From Rhodoferax lithotrophicus (GTDB lineage: Bacteria > Pseudomonadota > Gammaproteobacteria > Burkholderiales > Burkholderiaceae_C), in NCBI RefSeq assembly GCF_019973615.1, contig NZ_AP024238.1, positions 3,307,989 to 3,371,988 on the forward strand: 64,000 nt of DNA, given 5' to 3'. Numbering within the stretch: position 1 is the stretch's first letter; the number at the start of each line of letters is the position of its first letter. The position numbers and the translations under genes are program-made. The notes under the pieces were generated by a model. The model had not been told where the DNA came from. It did not search any database and saw nothing but the letters and a program-made list of their open reading frames with translations. Positions 35,930 through 45,413 of this stretch are shown piece after piece.

Positions 35930-37534
35930 TCAGCCACGTGCAACCACACAGTTTCGCCCGCTGTTTTTGGCATCGTAAAGTGCTTCATCTGCATCCTTGA
36001 TCATGGCTTCTGCATTGGTTGACGGGAAAAATTGGGACACACCTGCGGAGAACGTGGTGTCAAACCAAGTGTCTTCAAAGGTATACCGAATCAGGCTGAA
36101 ATCACGACGAATCCGGTCCAGCACGTCAAAGGCTTGCTCCGCATCAGAGCCCGGCAAAATCACCAAAAACTCTTCACCGCCATAACGCCCCACCAAGTCA
36201 CCTTTGCGCAGACGTTGCTTGAGCAGCCAGGCCAGGCTTCTGATGACCTCATCCCCCATCGGGTGGCCGTATTTGTCATTCACCGTTTTGAAGTGGTCAA
36301 TGTCGATCATGGCCACCGCCAAGCGTCCATGCGTGTTGCCTGCAACATTCACCGCGGTGGCCAGCCTTTCTTTGGCGGTGCGATGATTAAACAACCCGGT
36401 CAGGCCGTCGCGCAACATGGAGCGGCGTAAGGTTCTGTAGCGCTCGATCTTGCTTTTGACCACAGCATTCAGGAAAACCGGGTTGAACGGTTTGGTAAGG
36501 AAGTGGTCGCCACCCAGGCGCAGCGCATCCACCTGCAGCGCCATGTCACCGTCACCCGACAGGTAAACCACCGGGGTAGACAGAAACTCGGCATGTTGGC
36601 GAATGACGCGTGTGGCCTCCACCCCGGTGCAGTCCGGCATGTACATGTCCATCAAAACCATGTCTGGCTGGAAGCTGCGTAAACCGGTCAACACCTCGGA
36701 TGGATTCATGACGGCCAGCGATTCAATGCCGCTTTGTTGCAGCGTGCGCTGAATGGATTTGCTGGCTGTCAGTGAGTCTTCAACAACCAGCACACGGTAG
36801 GGTGACTCTTCCTCTGTGCTACACAACTCAATGATCTTGGCCAGAATGACTGATTGCGGTGTGGTTTCTGCAAAGCAGTAGTCGCAACCGGCGCGCAAAG
36901 CTTCTTTGACATGGTTGAAGTCATCCTGAAACCGGTGCGCAATGAGTTTACTGGCGACAAAACTGGCACGCATGATTTTGATGTGTTCACACACTTTTTG
37001 CGGCGACATGCCTTGTGTGTCGAGCATCACAATGCTGGGTTCTTCAGCTTTCTCCGGGAGGCCTTTCCATGGATAAATTTCCGCCTGGATATTGAAATAT
37101 TTCAGCTTGGTTGCCAGCCCCTGCCATTGTTTGGCGGTGTTGCAAACCAACCAGACCCGATGGGTTGGAGCCTGATCGGATGCGGCATCCGTTTCAGGAT
37201 GCACGCGGCGCTGCTCCATGGACTGACCATTACTCTCGACAAACTGGCTGACACGTTCCGATAAGGCTTCTATGCGGCTTTGCAAGCCGTCCAAGGTAGC
37301 TTGGGAAATACGGTGCTTGTCAGCGGCATCAAACAAGGCAAGAACCTGTTGCTCCAGGCCGTGCGACAGGCGGTGCAGACCTGACAGGCTTTTGCCTTGC
37401 AGAAACTCGGAAAAGCTGGACAGTGAAACCGCAAACTCGACAAAGGATTCAAAGCTGGGCAGTTTCAGGTAAGCTTCCCATTTACAAAGAAGCTCCGTGC
37501 ATTTTTTTTTAGCCTCAACGGGGGAGAATGCCAT
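35930..37534 (-). CDS. Response regulator diguanylate cyclase (Hpt-like, REC, GGDEF)
   Basis: A 534-residue cytosolic protein. An N-terminal helical Hpt-like region has RLSHGLEQQ with His58. Residues 124-240 resemble a degenerate receiver domain. Residues 247-365 are a canonical REC with Asp296 (LMDMYMP) and Lys348. The C-terminal GGDEF has GGEEF at 452-456 and the inhibitory RxxD (RKGD, 443-446), unlike the GGDEF at the left edge. Phosphorylation should control cyclic di-GMP synthesis. No partner kinase gene lies next to it. Confidence 0.92.
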   Translation of the reverse strand: MAFSPVEAKKKCTELLCKWEAYLKLPSFESFVEFAVSLSSFSEFLQGKSLSGLHRLSHGLEQQVLALFDAADKHRISQATLDGLQSRIEALSERVSQFVESNGQSMEQRRVHPETDAASDQAPTHRVWLVCNTAKQWQGLATKLKYFNIQAEIYPWKGLPEKAEEPSIVMLDTQGMSPQKVCEHIKIMRASFVASKLIAHRFQDDFNHVKEALRAGCDYCFAETTPQSVILAKIIELCSTEEESPYRVLVVEDSLTASKSIQRTLQQSGIESLAVMNPSEVLTGLRSFQPDMVLMDMYMPDCTGVEATRVIRQHAEFLSTPVVYLSGDGDMALQVDALRLGGDHFLTKPFNPVFLNAVVKSKIERYRTLRRSMLRDGLTGLFNHRTAKERLATAVNVAGNTHGRLAVAMIDIDHFKTVNDKYGHPMGDEVIRSLAWLLKQRLRKGDLVGRYGGEEFLVILPGSDAEQAFDVLDRIRRDFSLIRYTFEDTWFDTTFSAGVSQFFPSTNAEAMIKDADEALYDAKNSGRNCVVARG

Positions 37535-37615
37535 CGTTTTGTGTCTGGACGTGAAGACGGGATTATGGCAGCACTGCCTGCCGTGCTGATCCAGTCAACC
37601 CACCGGCCATCACAC

Positions 37616-38671
37616 TTACGGTGATCCCCTAACACCTTCCTCAAAGCCTTGCAGCACGTTCACAGCGTTCACACCCACCTCAGCCACGGCATAACCGCCC
37701 TCAAACACCAACACCGTTGGCAGACCCATTTGAGCCAGATCGGCCCCCACCTTCAGGTAATCCTCACTGCGCAACCTGAAGCCCGAAATCGGATCACCCT
37801 CAAAGGTGTCCATGCCCAGTGACACCACCAGGGCCTGCGCACCGAAGCGGCCAATGTCACGCAAGGCCTGCGCCAGCGCCTCGCGCCAGGTGACAAAGTC
37901 CGAACCCCGTGGCAGTGGCAGGTTGCGGTTAAAACCCAGACCCGCCCCAGCCCCCAGCTCGTCGGCATAGCCCAGAAAGAACGGGTACTCGGTGTGCGGA
38001 TCACCATGGATGCTGGTGAAGTACACATCAGCGCGCTCATAAAAAATGGCCTGCGTGCCATTGCCGTGGTGGTAGTCAATGTCCAGCACCGCCACCCGCT
38101 CAGCGCCCTGATCCCGCAAGGCTTGTGCCGCCAGGGCGGCATTGTTCAGGAAACAATACCCACCCAAAAAGTCGGCCCCGGCGTGGTGACCCGGTGGGCG
38201 CGTCAGGGCAAAGGCAGACCGTGCGCCCTGTGCCACAACTTGCGCCGCACTCAAGGCGCAGTTGGCACCGGCACGTGCAGCCACCCAGGTGCCCGAGGTC
38301 AGGGGCGAGCCTGCATCCATGGAAAACAGACCCATACGGGCGGCAAAGTTGGCAGGCAGCACGTCACTGCGCAGCGTACGCACCGGCCAGACCGAAGGCA
38401 GCGCGTCACGCTGGGCGTTGGCCGGGTCCAGCGCCACCCACTCGTCCCAGGCATGCGCCAGAAAGTCCAGATAGCGTGGGCTGTGGATACGCGCCAGCAC
38501 GGCATCGTCAAAACCCTGGGGCGCGTGCACCGTGCCAAAGTGTCGGCGCTGCAACTCGGCCAGCACATGGTCGGCACGGGCTGGCACCTCAAAACACGGC
38601 ACCAGTTCGCCGCGAAACATTTCAAGCTTGCCCTGGTGTTGGGCGTGGAGATGGTTGTAAAAGGTGATCAC
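37616..38671 (-). CDS. HDAC-family acetylpolyamine amidohydrolase-like protein
   Basis: A 351-residue cytosolic enzyme starting with GTG. Zinc and catalytic residues are visible in RPPGHHAG (near residue 154) and DIDYHHGNGTQ (near 187), with a Tyr in the late GGYA region. The closest described relatives remove acetyl groups from acetylpolyamines. It overlaps the DUF2917 gene by 4 bp, so the two are one transcription unit. Confidence 0.9.
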   Translation of the reverse strand: MITFYNHLHAQHQGKLEMFRGELVPCFEVPARADHVLAELQRRHFGTVHAPQGFDDAVLARIHSPRYLDFLAHAWDEWVALDPANAQRDALPSVWPVRTLRSDVLPANFAARMGLFSMDAGSPLTSGTWVAARAGANCALSAAQVVAQGARSAFALTRPPGHHAGADFLGGYCFLNNAALAAQALRDQGAERVAVLDIDYHHGNGTQAIFYERADVYFTSIHGDPHTEYPFFLGYADELGAGAGLGFNRNLPLPRGSDFVTWREALAQALRDIGRFGAQALVVSLGMDTFEGDPISGFRLRSEDYLKVGADLAQMGLPTVLVFEGGYAVAEVGVNAVNVLQGFEEGVRGSP

Positions 38672-39024
38672 GTTGAACGGAAATAAGTAGGGCTGCGAGG
38701 CCTACAGTATGCCGTCCAACTGAATTTTCCAAACCAGCCCATGCCCCTTTTGAACCAGGCCAGCGTTTGTGCCGGAACACCTGTGTGGCTTGGCGAAGCC
38801 CAGGCTTGCAGCAACTGGAATTGGGTTACCGGTTCAGCACTGAGCCACAGCGTTGCGTTGACAGGCACCGTCCAGGTGGCTCCGGTTTGCAGCCAAACAT
38901 CATCCGTTTGGCCTTGCTGCGTCAGCCACAGGCGGCCCGACGTGACACGAATCACAGAACCCGCCTTGAGCTTGATCACAACAACACGCGGGGAACTCCA
39001 TTCAAAACTCTCGACTTGGTGCAT
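38668..39024 (-). CDS. DUF2917 protein
   Basis: About 118 residues from the ATG at 39024. The DUF2917 core is IRVTSGRLWLTQQGQTDDVWL with TWTVPVNATLWLSA following. It is a compact beta-rich cytosolic protein of unknown function. It is divergently transcribed from a MocR-type regulator across a 150-bp gap with operator-like repeats and is probably its target. It is translationally coupled to the HDAC-like gene. Confidence 0.8.
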   Translation of the reverse strand: MHQVESFEWSSPRVVVIKLKAGSVIRVTSGRLWLTQQGQTDDVWLQTGATWTVPVNATLWLSAEPVTQFQLLQAWASPSHTGVPAQTLAWFKRGMGWFGKFSWTAYCRPRSPTYFRST

Positions 39025-39105
39025 CGGGGACTCCTTTCTGGCCTGGGCCAACGGGCATTGCGAACTTGCTTTTGCCATGGCCAAAAATGTAAACTGAGCA
39101 CCATG

Positions 39106-39129
39106 ACAGTTCCAGTACAGTTTTACTGT
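39106..39129. promoter_or_regulatory. Candidate MocR operator
   Basis: ACAGTT occurs as a direct repeat at 39106 and 39117, one helical turn apart. The second copy begins the palindrome ACAGT-TTT-ACTGT (39117-39129). It lies in the divergent region between DUF2917 and the MocR gene. Confidence 0.5.
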
Positions 39130-39177
39130 TAGTTGTTAAAACTGGCCTGGTTGAATGACCCATACAATTTTCTTTTC

Positions 39178-40605
39178 ATGACAGCAAGTATTCAACGCGA
39201 AGCCGGTCTGACCCTGGTAGATCAACTCGTTCAGTGGGTCGAACGGCGAATCCGGGATCAGGTTTTCCGACCCGGCATGCGTATGCCATCGGTACGCCAG
39301 TTGGCCACGGAGCGTGCCGTCTCCCGCTTCACGGTGGTCGAGGCTTACGAGCGGCTGGTGGCACGCGGGCATTTGCAGGCACGCCGTGGCTCCGGTTTTT
39401 TTGTGCGCGAACCCAGTGTCCCACCTGCCAAGCGCACCAAGACCGCACCCGCGCGCACCCAAACCATCGACATGGGCTGGCTGATACGCAACATGCAAAG
39501 CGGCATCCCGGCCGACATGTCGCCCGGCTTTGGTTACCTGCCGCCTGCGCTGTGTGGCGGTGAACTGATCAAGCAGGGGCTACGCGCGCTGGGCAACACA
39601 CCGGGCTTGCAGCTGTCCCATGCCGCACTGGCGCAAGGGTATGCCCCTTTGCGCGAACAGCTCACACGCAAGCTGGCTGAGATGGACATTGCCGCCACAC
39701 CGGCGCAGATCCTCACCACCTCGGGAGCCACACAAGCGGTGGATCTGATTGCCCGCAAGTTTCTGAACCCCGGTGACAGCGTCATCGTGGGTGATCCGGC
39801 CTGGTCTGCACAATTGGGGGCGCTGGCCATGATGGGGCTCAAGCTGGTCAGCCTCCCCTACACCCAACAAGGGCCGGACATCCAAGCGCTGGCCGAGCTG
39901 GCCGCCAGTTGCAAGCCCAAAATGCTGATCCTGCACACCGTGTTGCACAACCCCACCAGCACCGTGCTCAGCCCGGCTGCAGCCTACCAAATATTGCGCA
40001 TTGCCGAAGCGCATGACATGCGCATTGTGGAAGACGACATCTACGCCGATTTCCTGCCCAGCGGCGTACCAGCCGCCCGCCTGGCCAGCCTGGATCAGTT
40101 GAAGCGGGTGATTTACCTGGCCAGTTTTTCCAAGATGCTGGTGCCCAACATCCGGGTCGGGTATTTGGCCACCACACCGGAGATGGCCGAATCTCTGGCC
40201 AGTCAGAAACTGCTGACATCACTGGCCACCCCCGAAATCAATGAACGCATCGTGCACCGAATCCTCACCGAAGGCAGTTACCGCAAACACTGCCAACGGG
40301 TACAGACGGCGCTGGATGCCTTGCGTGAACCCACCTTCCTGCGCATGGAAGCCATGGGCATGCGTGCGTTCTGCCGCCCGCAAGCCGGCTTCATCGGCTG
40401 GTTTGATACCGGGGTGGACACCATCACACTCGCCGCACTGGCGCTGGAAGCCGGCTACCTGCTGGCCCCAGGTGCCTTGTTCTCGCCCACGCAAGCCAGC
40501 AGCACCTGGCTGCGCATGAACATCGCCACCAGCCAGAACCCGGACATGCTCAAGTGGCTGGACAAAACCCTGACGCAATTGCGACGGAAACAGGGAACCG
40601 TTTGA
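39178..40605 (+). CDS. MocR/PdxR-type transcription regulator (GntR HTH plus aminotransferase domain)
   Basis: A 475-residue protein from the ATG at 39178. An N-terminal GntR winged helix (MPSVRQLATERAVSRFTVVEAYERL) is joined to a fold-type I aminotransferase-like domain with the PLP Lys in LASFSKML. PLP-sensing regulators of this class control genes for vitamin B6, GABA or other amines, usually the divergently transcribed gene. Here that is DUF2917 and the HDAC-like enzyme, hinting at polyamine metabolism, but this is inference. Confidence 0.9.
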   Translation: MTASIQREAGLTLVDQLVQWVERRIRDQVFRPGMRMPSVRQLATERAVSRFTVVEAYERLVARGHLQARRGSGFFVREPSVPPAKRTKTAPARTQTIDMGWLIRNMQSGIPADMSPGFGYLPPALCGGELIKQGLRALGNTPGLQLSHAALAQGYAPLREQLTRKLAEMDIAATPAQILTTSGATQAVDLIARKFLNPGDSVIVGDPAWSAQLGALAMMGLKLVSLPYTQQGPDIQALAELAASCKPKMLILHTVLHNPTSTVLSPAAAYQILRIAEAHDMRIVEDDIYADFLPSGVPAARLASLDQLKRVIYLASFSKMLVPNIRVGYLATTPEMAESLASQKLLTSLATPEINERIVHRILTEGSYRKHCQRVQTALDALREPTFLRMEAMGMRAFCRPQAGFIGWFDTGVDTITLAALALEAGYLLAPGALFSPTQASSTWLRMNIATSQNPDMLKWLDKTLTQLRRKQGTV

Positions 40606-40946
40606 CGCTGAAAATTTGCAGTCTTTTGCGATGCGGACCTGAATCTGCCATGCCATCGAGTACCGTGGCATTGGCTATTTTTGTGTGAGGCAAACCAAGA
40701 CGGCCAGCACCAGCCTGGTACTGCACACCTTCGTCTTGTACACCCATGGTTTGCATAGAAATCGAGCTGCAGGGCTTATCAAAACTTCGCAAACAGCTCT
40801 CATATCCATAGTGCATACGTTCATCAGCATTGACATCAAAGGCAACCAGACCACGCAGGCCTTTGGTCAGGTTCATGCATACCTCGGCTTTATCAAAAAC
40901 CGGTATCGGCAAAGCTCACACCAGCGCCTGCGCCGTGCGCCCCTCT
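40606..40946. other. Long gap with a diverged repeat copy
   Basis: A degenerate minus-strand copy of the dispersed repeat can be read at about 40757-40803 (GAGCTGTTTGCGAAG...GATAAGCCCTGCAG). No coding sequence is supported: open frames here have no start signals and no recognisable product. Confidence 0.4.
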
Positions 40947-41909
40947 TCACTTCTTCCCCTGCGGCATCGTCAGGTCGGGATACCCACTGGCGCGAAGAAA
41001 CGCCAGAACCGTGGCTCGCCAGACATCGGGTGCGTTGGAAAACAGCCCGTGCCCGTCTTTGCCGTTGGGCGGAAAAAGCACAAACTCACCCACACCGCCC
41101 TTTTCCTTGAAGGCATCAAACCATTCACGCGGGTACTTGGCGCCCATCCATTGATCGTTTTCGGTATAAATCCACAGTGTGGGTATGCGTGCAGTCTTGC
41201 CATAGTCGGCAAACAGGTCTTTGAGAGCCCAGGGTGAGCAGGGCTCTTGGGGCATGGTTTCGGCGTTGCCGCCACCGCCACCCGCAAAGTTGATGCTGGC
41301 TTGCACACCAGTCGGGTTTTTGGCCGCCAAGGTGATCGCGGTGGTGCCACCAAAAGACTGACCAATGATGATGCTGCGGTCTTTCGCCACATCCGGGCGT
41401 TGATGCACCTGTTGCAGCACCTGCTGGGTTTGTACCGCTGCGGCTTCGTAGACCGGAGGGTAGTTTTTCCTGTGACACGAGCCGGAGTCCTCTACATCTT
41501 CACCCCCGGTCACACCATAGCCCACCCGGGTTGGCACCACCACCAAAAAGCCGAGCTGCGCCAGCCAGCGGGCATGGGTCCCATATGTGGCCCGGCCAAA
41601 TGCCGCGCGTTGCTCAGCTTTGGCGGAACGACCATGGTTGATCACCGCCACGGGGTAAGGCGTGGGGGCAGTGCCCTCATGAAAAAGAGTGACAACAATG
41701 TCTTGTTGACTCTCTTTGCCATAACTGTTGCTCACCTGGACGGGGATCTTGATGACCTCTTCGATCAGCTTGGCTTGGGCCAGCGGCATCGTGACGGCGC
41801 TGGCGAGAAAAGCCACACCCATGGCTATGCGTGCTGAAAAATGCGCTGGCAACGGGCAGAACCATTGGGAAGAATGAAAAGCGCTGGTGTGCATGTGGAT
41901 GGTCTTCAT
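40947..41909 (-). CDS. Secreted alpha/beta hydrolase
   Basis: A 320-residue protein with a signal peptide ending MPLAQAK; the functional start may be the internal Met at residue 30. The nucleophile elbow GQSFGG (near 191), an acid in ENDQWMG and the His of GKDGHGLF form the triad. It resembles dienelactone-hydrolase/acetyl-xylan-esterase-like proteins. Two Cys pairs (SGSCHRKNY and QEPCSPWAL) suit the periplasm. The substrate is unknown. Confidence 0.85.
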   Translation of the reverse strand: MKTIHMHTSAFHSSQWFCPLPAHFSARIAMGVAFLASAVTMPLAQAKLIEEVIKIPVQVSNSYGKESQQDIVVTLFHEGTAPTPYPVAVINHGRSAKAEQRAAFGRATYGTHARWLAQLGFLVVVPTRVGYGVTGGEDVEDSGSCHRKNYPPVYEAAAVQTQQVLQQVHQRPDVAKDRSIIIGQSFGGTTAITLAAKNPTGVQASINFAGGGGGNAETMPQEPCSPWALKDLFADYGKTARIPTLWIYTENDQWMGAKYPREWFDAFKEKGGVGEFVLFPPNGKDGHGLFSNAPDVWRATVLAFLRASGYPDLTMPQGKK

Positions 41910-42194
41910 GGTGTGTTGTTGGGGGCTGTTGAAGGGCTATTGGAATTGGGCAATGGCACCAAGACTGAACCGCAAGAAGAAGGCGAGGACAACAGCCGTG
42001 GTGTTGGATCTCATGCCATGGGTTCCATGGTTGGACTTATGGTGTCAGACAAGGCAGCAACTGCAAGCCAGGAATGACTTTACCCCGTTTCTGGATGACT
42101 TTGAGATGCGCACCCAGCGCAGCTTGGGTTACGCTTGTCACCTCACCGCTGAAGGATGTGCCATGAAAAAAACCGAACTTCCCCTTGCCTGCCC

Positions 42195-43901
42195 ATGCTG
42201 ATCGAAACCCTGGGTGCCGCACGCGACATGGGTCGCCTGAACGAAATTGTGGGGGTGCTGGTTCGCCATGGTTTTGGCGACAGCGTGCGCCGCCTCGGGC
42301 TGGCCGACCGGCTGGAGCGTGCCGGCCATGCCATCCACTGGGATCATGTGGCCGATCTGGCTCGCTTGGAGCCACCGGTGCAGGTGCGTTTGGCACTGGA
42401 AGAGCTCGGCCCGGCGTTTGTCAAGCTGGGGCAAATTCTGGCTGGGCGCGCCGACCTGTTTGGCCCCGAGTGGATTGCCGAATTTGAAAAACTCCACAGC
42501 CATGTACCTGCTGTGCCGCTCGAAATTTTGCTGCCCCAGTTGCGCGAGGATCTGGGCGGTGACACACACGAGGTGTTTGCCCGCTTTGACATGGAACCAC
42601 TGGCAGCGGCCTCCATCGCCCAGGTGCATCGCGCACAGCTCAAGGACGGAACCGAGGTGATCGTGAAAATCCGCCGGCCCGGCATCACCGAGGTGATTGA
42701 GGCCGACCTGCGCCTGCTCAGCCGACTGGCTGCGCTGGCTGAAGCCGAGCTGCCTGCGCTCAAACCCTACCGGCCACAACTGTTGGTGCGCGAATTCGCC
42801 CGCTCCCTGCGCCGCGAACTGGACCTGGCCGCCGAATGCCGTCACGCCGAGCGTATTGCCGCCAACCTGGCGGAATTGCCCCACATTGTGATTCCGCGCG
42901 TCTACTGGACGCACACCCGTGAACGCGTGAATGTGCAGGACTTCATTGACGGCGTGGCCGGTGGTCAACTGGAGCGACTGACCACCGAGGCCGGCTTCGA
43001 CCGCCGCCTGCTGGCCGAACGCGGGGCCCACGCCGTGCTGAAAATGATTGTGCAAGACGGCTTTTTCCATGCTGACCCGCACCCGGGCAACGTGTTTTAC
43101 CTGAGCAACAACCGCGTGGCCTTCATCGACTTTGGCATGGTGGGCCGCCTGTCACAGCGCCGCCGCGAAGAGTTGCTGCAATTGCTGCTGGGCCTGGTGG
43201 AGCGCAACCCGCAAGCCGTGGCCGATGTCCTGCTGGACTGGACGGGTGACGACCACGGCGTGAATCTGGCGCAGCTTGAAACCGAAATCGAAACCTTTGT
43301 CGACCAATACCACGGCACACCGCTGGCACAGCTCAGCCTGGGTCAGATGCTCGGGGATGTCACAGCCATCCTGCGCGACCATCACCTGGGCCTGCCGTCT
43401 GACCTGGCCCTGCTGATCAAAGCCTTTATTTCGCTGGAAGGCATGGGCCGCGAACTGGACCCCGACTTTCACATGGCCACACAAGCCACCCCCTTGTTGC
43501 GAGAAGTTGTTCGCGCAGGCTACCAGCCCAAAGTGATCGCCATGCGCACCTGGAAAACGCTGCGTCGCGCCCTGGCGCTGGCCGAGCAACTGCCACACGA
43601 TCTGTCCCGCCTGCTGCGTAATGCCCGCCGTGGACGGGTGCATGTGGGTATTGAACTGGCCCACCTCAAGCGGGTGGGTGACCAGATCGACCGGGCCGCC
43701 AACCGGCTGTCGATGGCGCTGGTGATTGCGGCGCTGATCATCGGCTCGTCCATCGTGATGAATGTGCAGGGTGGCCCCACCTTGCTGGGTCTGCCGGCTT
43801 TTGGCTTCATGGGTTTCCTGGGCGCGGTGCTGGGTGGCTTTTGGCTGGTGCGCTCAATCTGGCGCAGTAGCCACGGGCGCAGCGTGGAGGATGAAGACTG
43901 A
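42195..43901 (+). CDS. UbiB/AarF (ABC1) family atypical kinase with C-terminal membrane anchor
   Basis: A 568-residue protein from the ATG at 42195. The KxGQ motif (VKLGQILAGRADL), Ala-rich loop AAASIAQVHRAQ, DPHPGN and the metal-binding FIDFGM are all present, and two C-terminal helices anchor it to the membrane. UbiB-type proteins support ubiquinone synthesis through an unusual ATPase activity. A second, anchorless ABC1 protein occurs at 48192. This long form is the better UbiB candidate, although no other ubi gene is nearby. Confidence 0.88.
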   Translation: MLIETLGAARDMGRLNEIVGVLVRHGFGDSVRRLGLADRLERAGHAIHWDHVADLARLEPPVQVRLALEELGPAFVKLGQILAGRADLFGPEWIAEFEKLHSHVPAVPLEILLPQLREDLGGDTHEVFARFDMEPLAAASIAQVHRAQLKDGTEVIVKIRRPGITEVIEADLRLLSRLAALAEAELPALKPYRPQLLVREFARSLRRELDLAAECRHAERIAANLAELPHIVIPRVYWTHTRERVNVQDFIDGVAGGQLERLTTEAGFDRRLLAERGAHAVLKMIVQDGFFHADPHPGNVFYLSNNRVAFIDFGMVGRLSQRRREELLQLLLGLVERNPQAVADVLLDWTGDDHGVNLAQLETEIETFVDQYHGTPLAQLSLGQMLGDVTAILRDHHLGLPSDLALLIKAFISLEGMGRELDPDFHMATQATPLLREVVRAGYQPKVIAMRTWKTLRRALALAEQLPHDLSRLLRNARRGRVHVGIELAHLKRVGDQIDRAANRLSMALVIAALIIGSSIVMNVQGGPTLLGLPAFGFMGFLGAVLGGFWLVRSIWRSSHGRSVEDED

Positions 43902-43960
43902 GCCTATGGGCTTTCAGCTCCTCTTTTGTCGGCCTCTGAAACGGATGCCAATGCTACATT

Positions 43961-44010
43961 TTAAATAGCTACTTGCGCTTATTTAGCGGTCACTATAGCC
44001 CTTTTATTAT
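43961..44010 (+). repeat. Dispersed intergenic repeat, copy
   Basis: TTAAATAGCTACTTGCGCTT then ATTTAGCGGTCACTATAGCC. It keeps the left half exactly (ATAGCTACTTGCGCTTATT). It sits in the 303-bp gap between ubiB-like and sodC, which otherwise shows nothing I can assign. Confidence 0.7.
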
Positions 44011-44204
44011 TAAAAATCAGCACAACGAGTGGCACCAGGACGGCCAAACTGCCAATACCATGGGTTTTGGTGAAGCCCGGGGTGGCACACCGGTTCAACT
44101 GCCACGCATGGCCGCAAAAACAAGGCGGGGAACACGTTTTTGCCAATCGTGGAATACTGCCCACCCATCCACCGGTTTCCAACCACTCTTCAAGAGGCTT
44201 TTCC

Positions 44205-44720
44205 ATGATCAAACGCAGTGCTCCCTTTGTTGCAGCCCTTCTGGTTTGTGCGTGTGCCGCTTACCCCACGGGTCCAAGTGCCACCGTGCAATTAACACCC
44301 ACCCAAGGCAATGCCGTCACAGGCACCGTCAGTTTTACCCAGCAGGCGAACGCCGTCCTGGTGGCCGGAGAAGTACGTGGACTGACCCCCAACACCGAAC
44401 ATGGTTTTCACATCCATGACAAGGGTGATTGTTCCAGCGGCGACGGCCTGAGCGCTGGCGGCCATTTCAACCCCACGGGTACTGCGCATGGTGCTCATGA
44501 AAGCAACCATCATCATGCTGGCGACTTGGTAAGTCTGAAGGCCGATGCCAGTGGTGTGGCACGTTTCAGCTACACCTCCACCGGCATCACTGTGGGTGAT
44601 GGCAGCACCAATGTGATTGGCCGTGGCTTGATTGTTCACCGCGATGCGGACGACTTCAAAACCCAGCCGACGGGCAATTCCGGCCCGCGTATGGCCTGTG
44701 GTGTCATTACCAAGAGTTAA
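44205..44720 (+). CDS. sodC: Periplasmic Cu,Zn superoxide dismutase
   Basis: A 171-residue protein from the ATG at 44205 (AGAGG upstream). A signal peptide with lipobox-like VCACAAYP precedes the SOD fold. Copper and zinc ligands appear in GFHIHDKGDC, GGHFNP and HHHAGDL, and the disulfide and active-site Arg are in GPRMACGVI. It removes superoxide in the periplasm. Confidence 0.94.
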   Translation: MIKRSAPFVAALLVCACAAYPTGPSATVQLTPTQGNAVTGTVSFTQQANAVLVAGEVRGLTPNTEHGFHIHDKGDCSSGDGLSAGGHFNPTGTAHGAHESNHHHAGDLVSLKADASGVARFSYTSTGITVGDGSTNVIGRGLIVHRDADDFKTQPTGNSGPRMACGVITKS

Positions 44721-44723
44721 AGA

Positions 44724-45275
44724 GTGATGGAGATCATGCCGATCCATGACATCCTCCACTTCTGGTTTGAAGAGTTGACTGACAGACAACACTTCCTCAA
44801 AGACCCGGAACTTGATGTGTCCATGCGTAAGCGCTTTGGCGATACGCTGGAAGCCGCGACACGTGCTGAGCTGTTTTCATGGCGATCCACACCGTCAGGC
44901 CGATTGGCAGAGATCGTGGTGCTGGACCAGTTCTCACGCAACATTTTTCGCGACACCCCCCGCGCCTTTGCCCAAGACACGCTGGCACTGGTTCTGGCAC
45001 AGGAACTGGTGGCCAGCGGCCTGGACCAAAGCCTGCCGCTTAAACAACGCAGCTTCGCCTACATGCCTTACATGCACAGCGAGTCATTGCTGATTCACAC
45101 CCAGGCGGTGGCGCTGTTTTCGCAACCCGGCATGGAAACCAACCTGGACTTTGAGCTGCGCCACAAGGCCATCATTGAACGTTTTGGCCGTTACCCCCAC
45201 CGCAACCAGATTCTGGATCGGGCTTCCAGCGCCCTGGAAATCGCCTTTTTAAGCGAACCTGGGTCATCGTTTTAG
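44724..45275 (+). CDS. DUF924-family protein
   Basis: A 183-residue protein starting with GTG (or the next ATG) three bases after the sodC stop. DUF924 landmarks are ILHFWFEEL, IVVLDQFSRNIFRDTP and the final FGRYPHRN. These proteins are TPR-like helical proteins of unknown role. The spacing suggests co-transcription with sodC. Confidence 0.87.
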   Translation: MMEIMPIHDILHFWFEELTDRQHFLKDPELDVSMRKRFGDTLEAATRAELFSWRSTPSGRLAEIVVLDQFSRNIFRDTPRAFAQDTLALVLAQELVASGLDQSLPLKQRSFAYMPYMHSESLLIHTQAVALFSQPGMETNLDFELRHKAIIERFGRYPHRNQILDRASSALEIAFLSEPGSSF

Positions 45276-45413
45276 CGCAGACCCGCCATCATCAAGTGGT
45301 TTTTTTCCTCTTGATGCCAGACAAAAGGCTGCTTGTTGACGATCTGCACCAAACCTTGACACATTCATCATTACACTGATGCCCATGTATTCGAGCCTAC
45401 GCAAGCTGTTTTG

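Noticed and set aside
42138..43082. A 314-codon minus-strand frame
   Set aside because: Antisense to the UbiB-like gene, whose kinase motifs are unambiguous.
45276..45413. CATCAAG/CTTGATG inverted repeat with a T-run in its loop
   Set aside because: The T-run lies inside the loop instead of after the stem, so it is not a standard terminator; no other role is supported.
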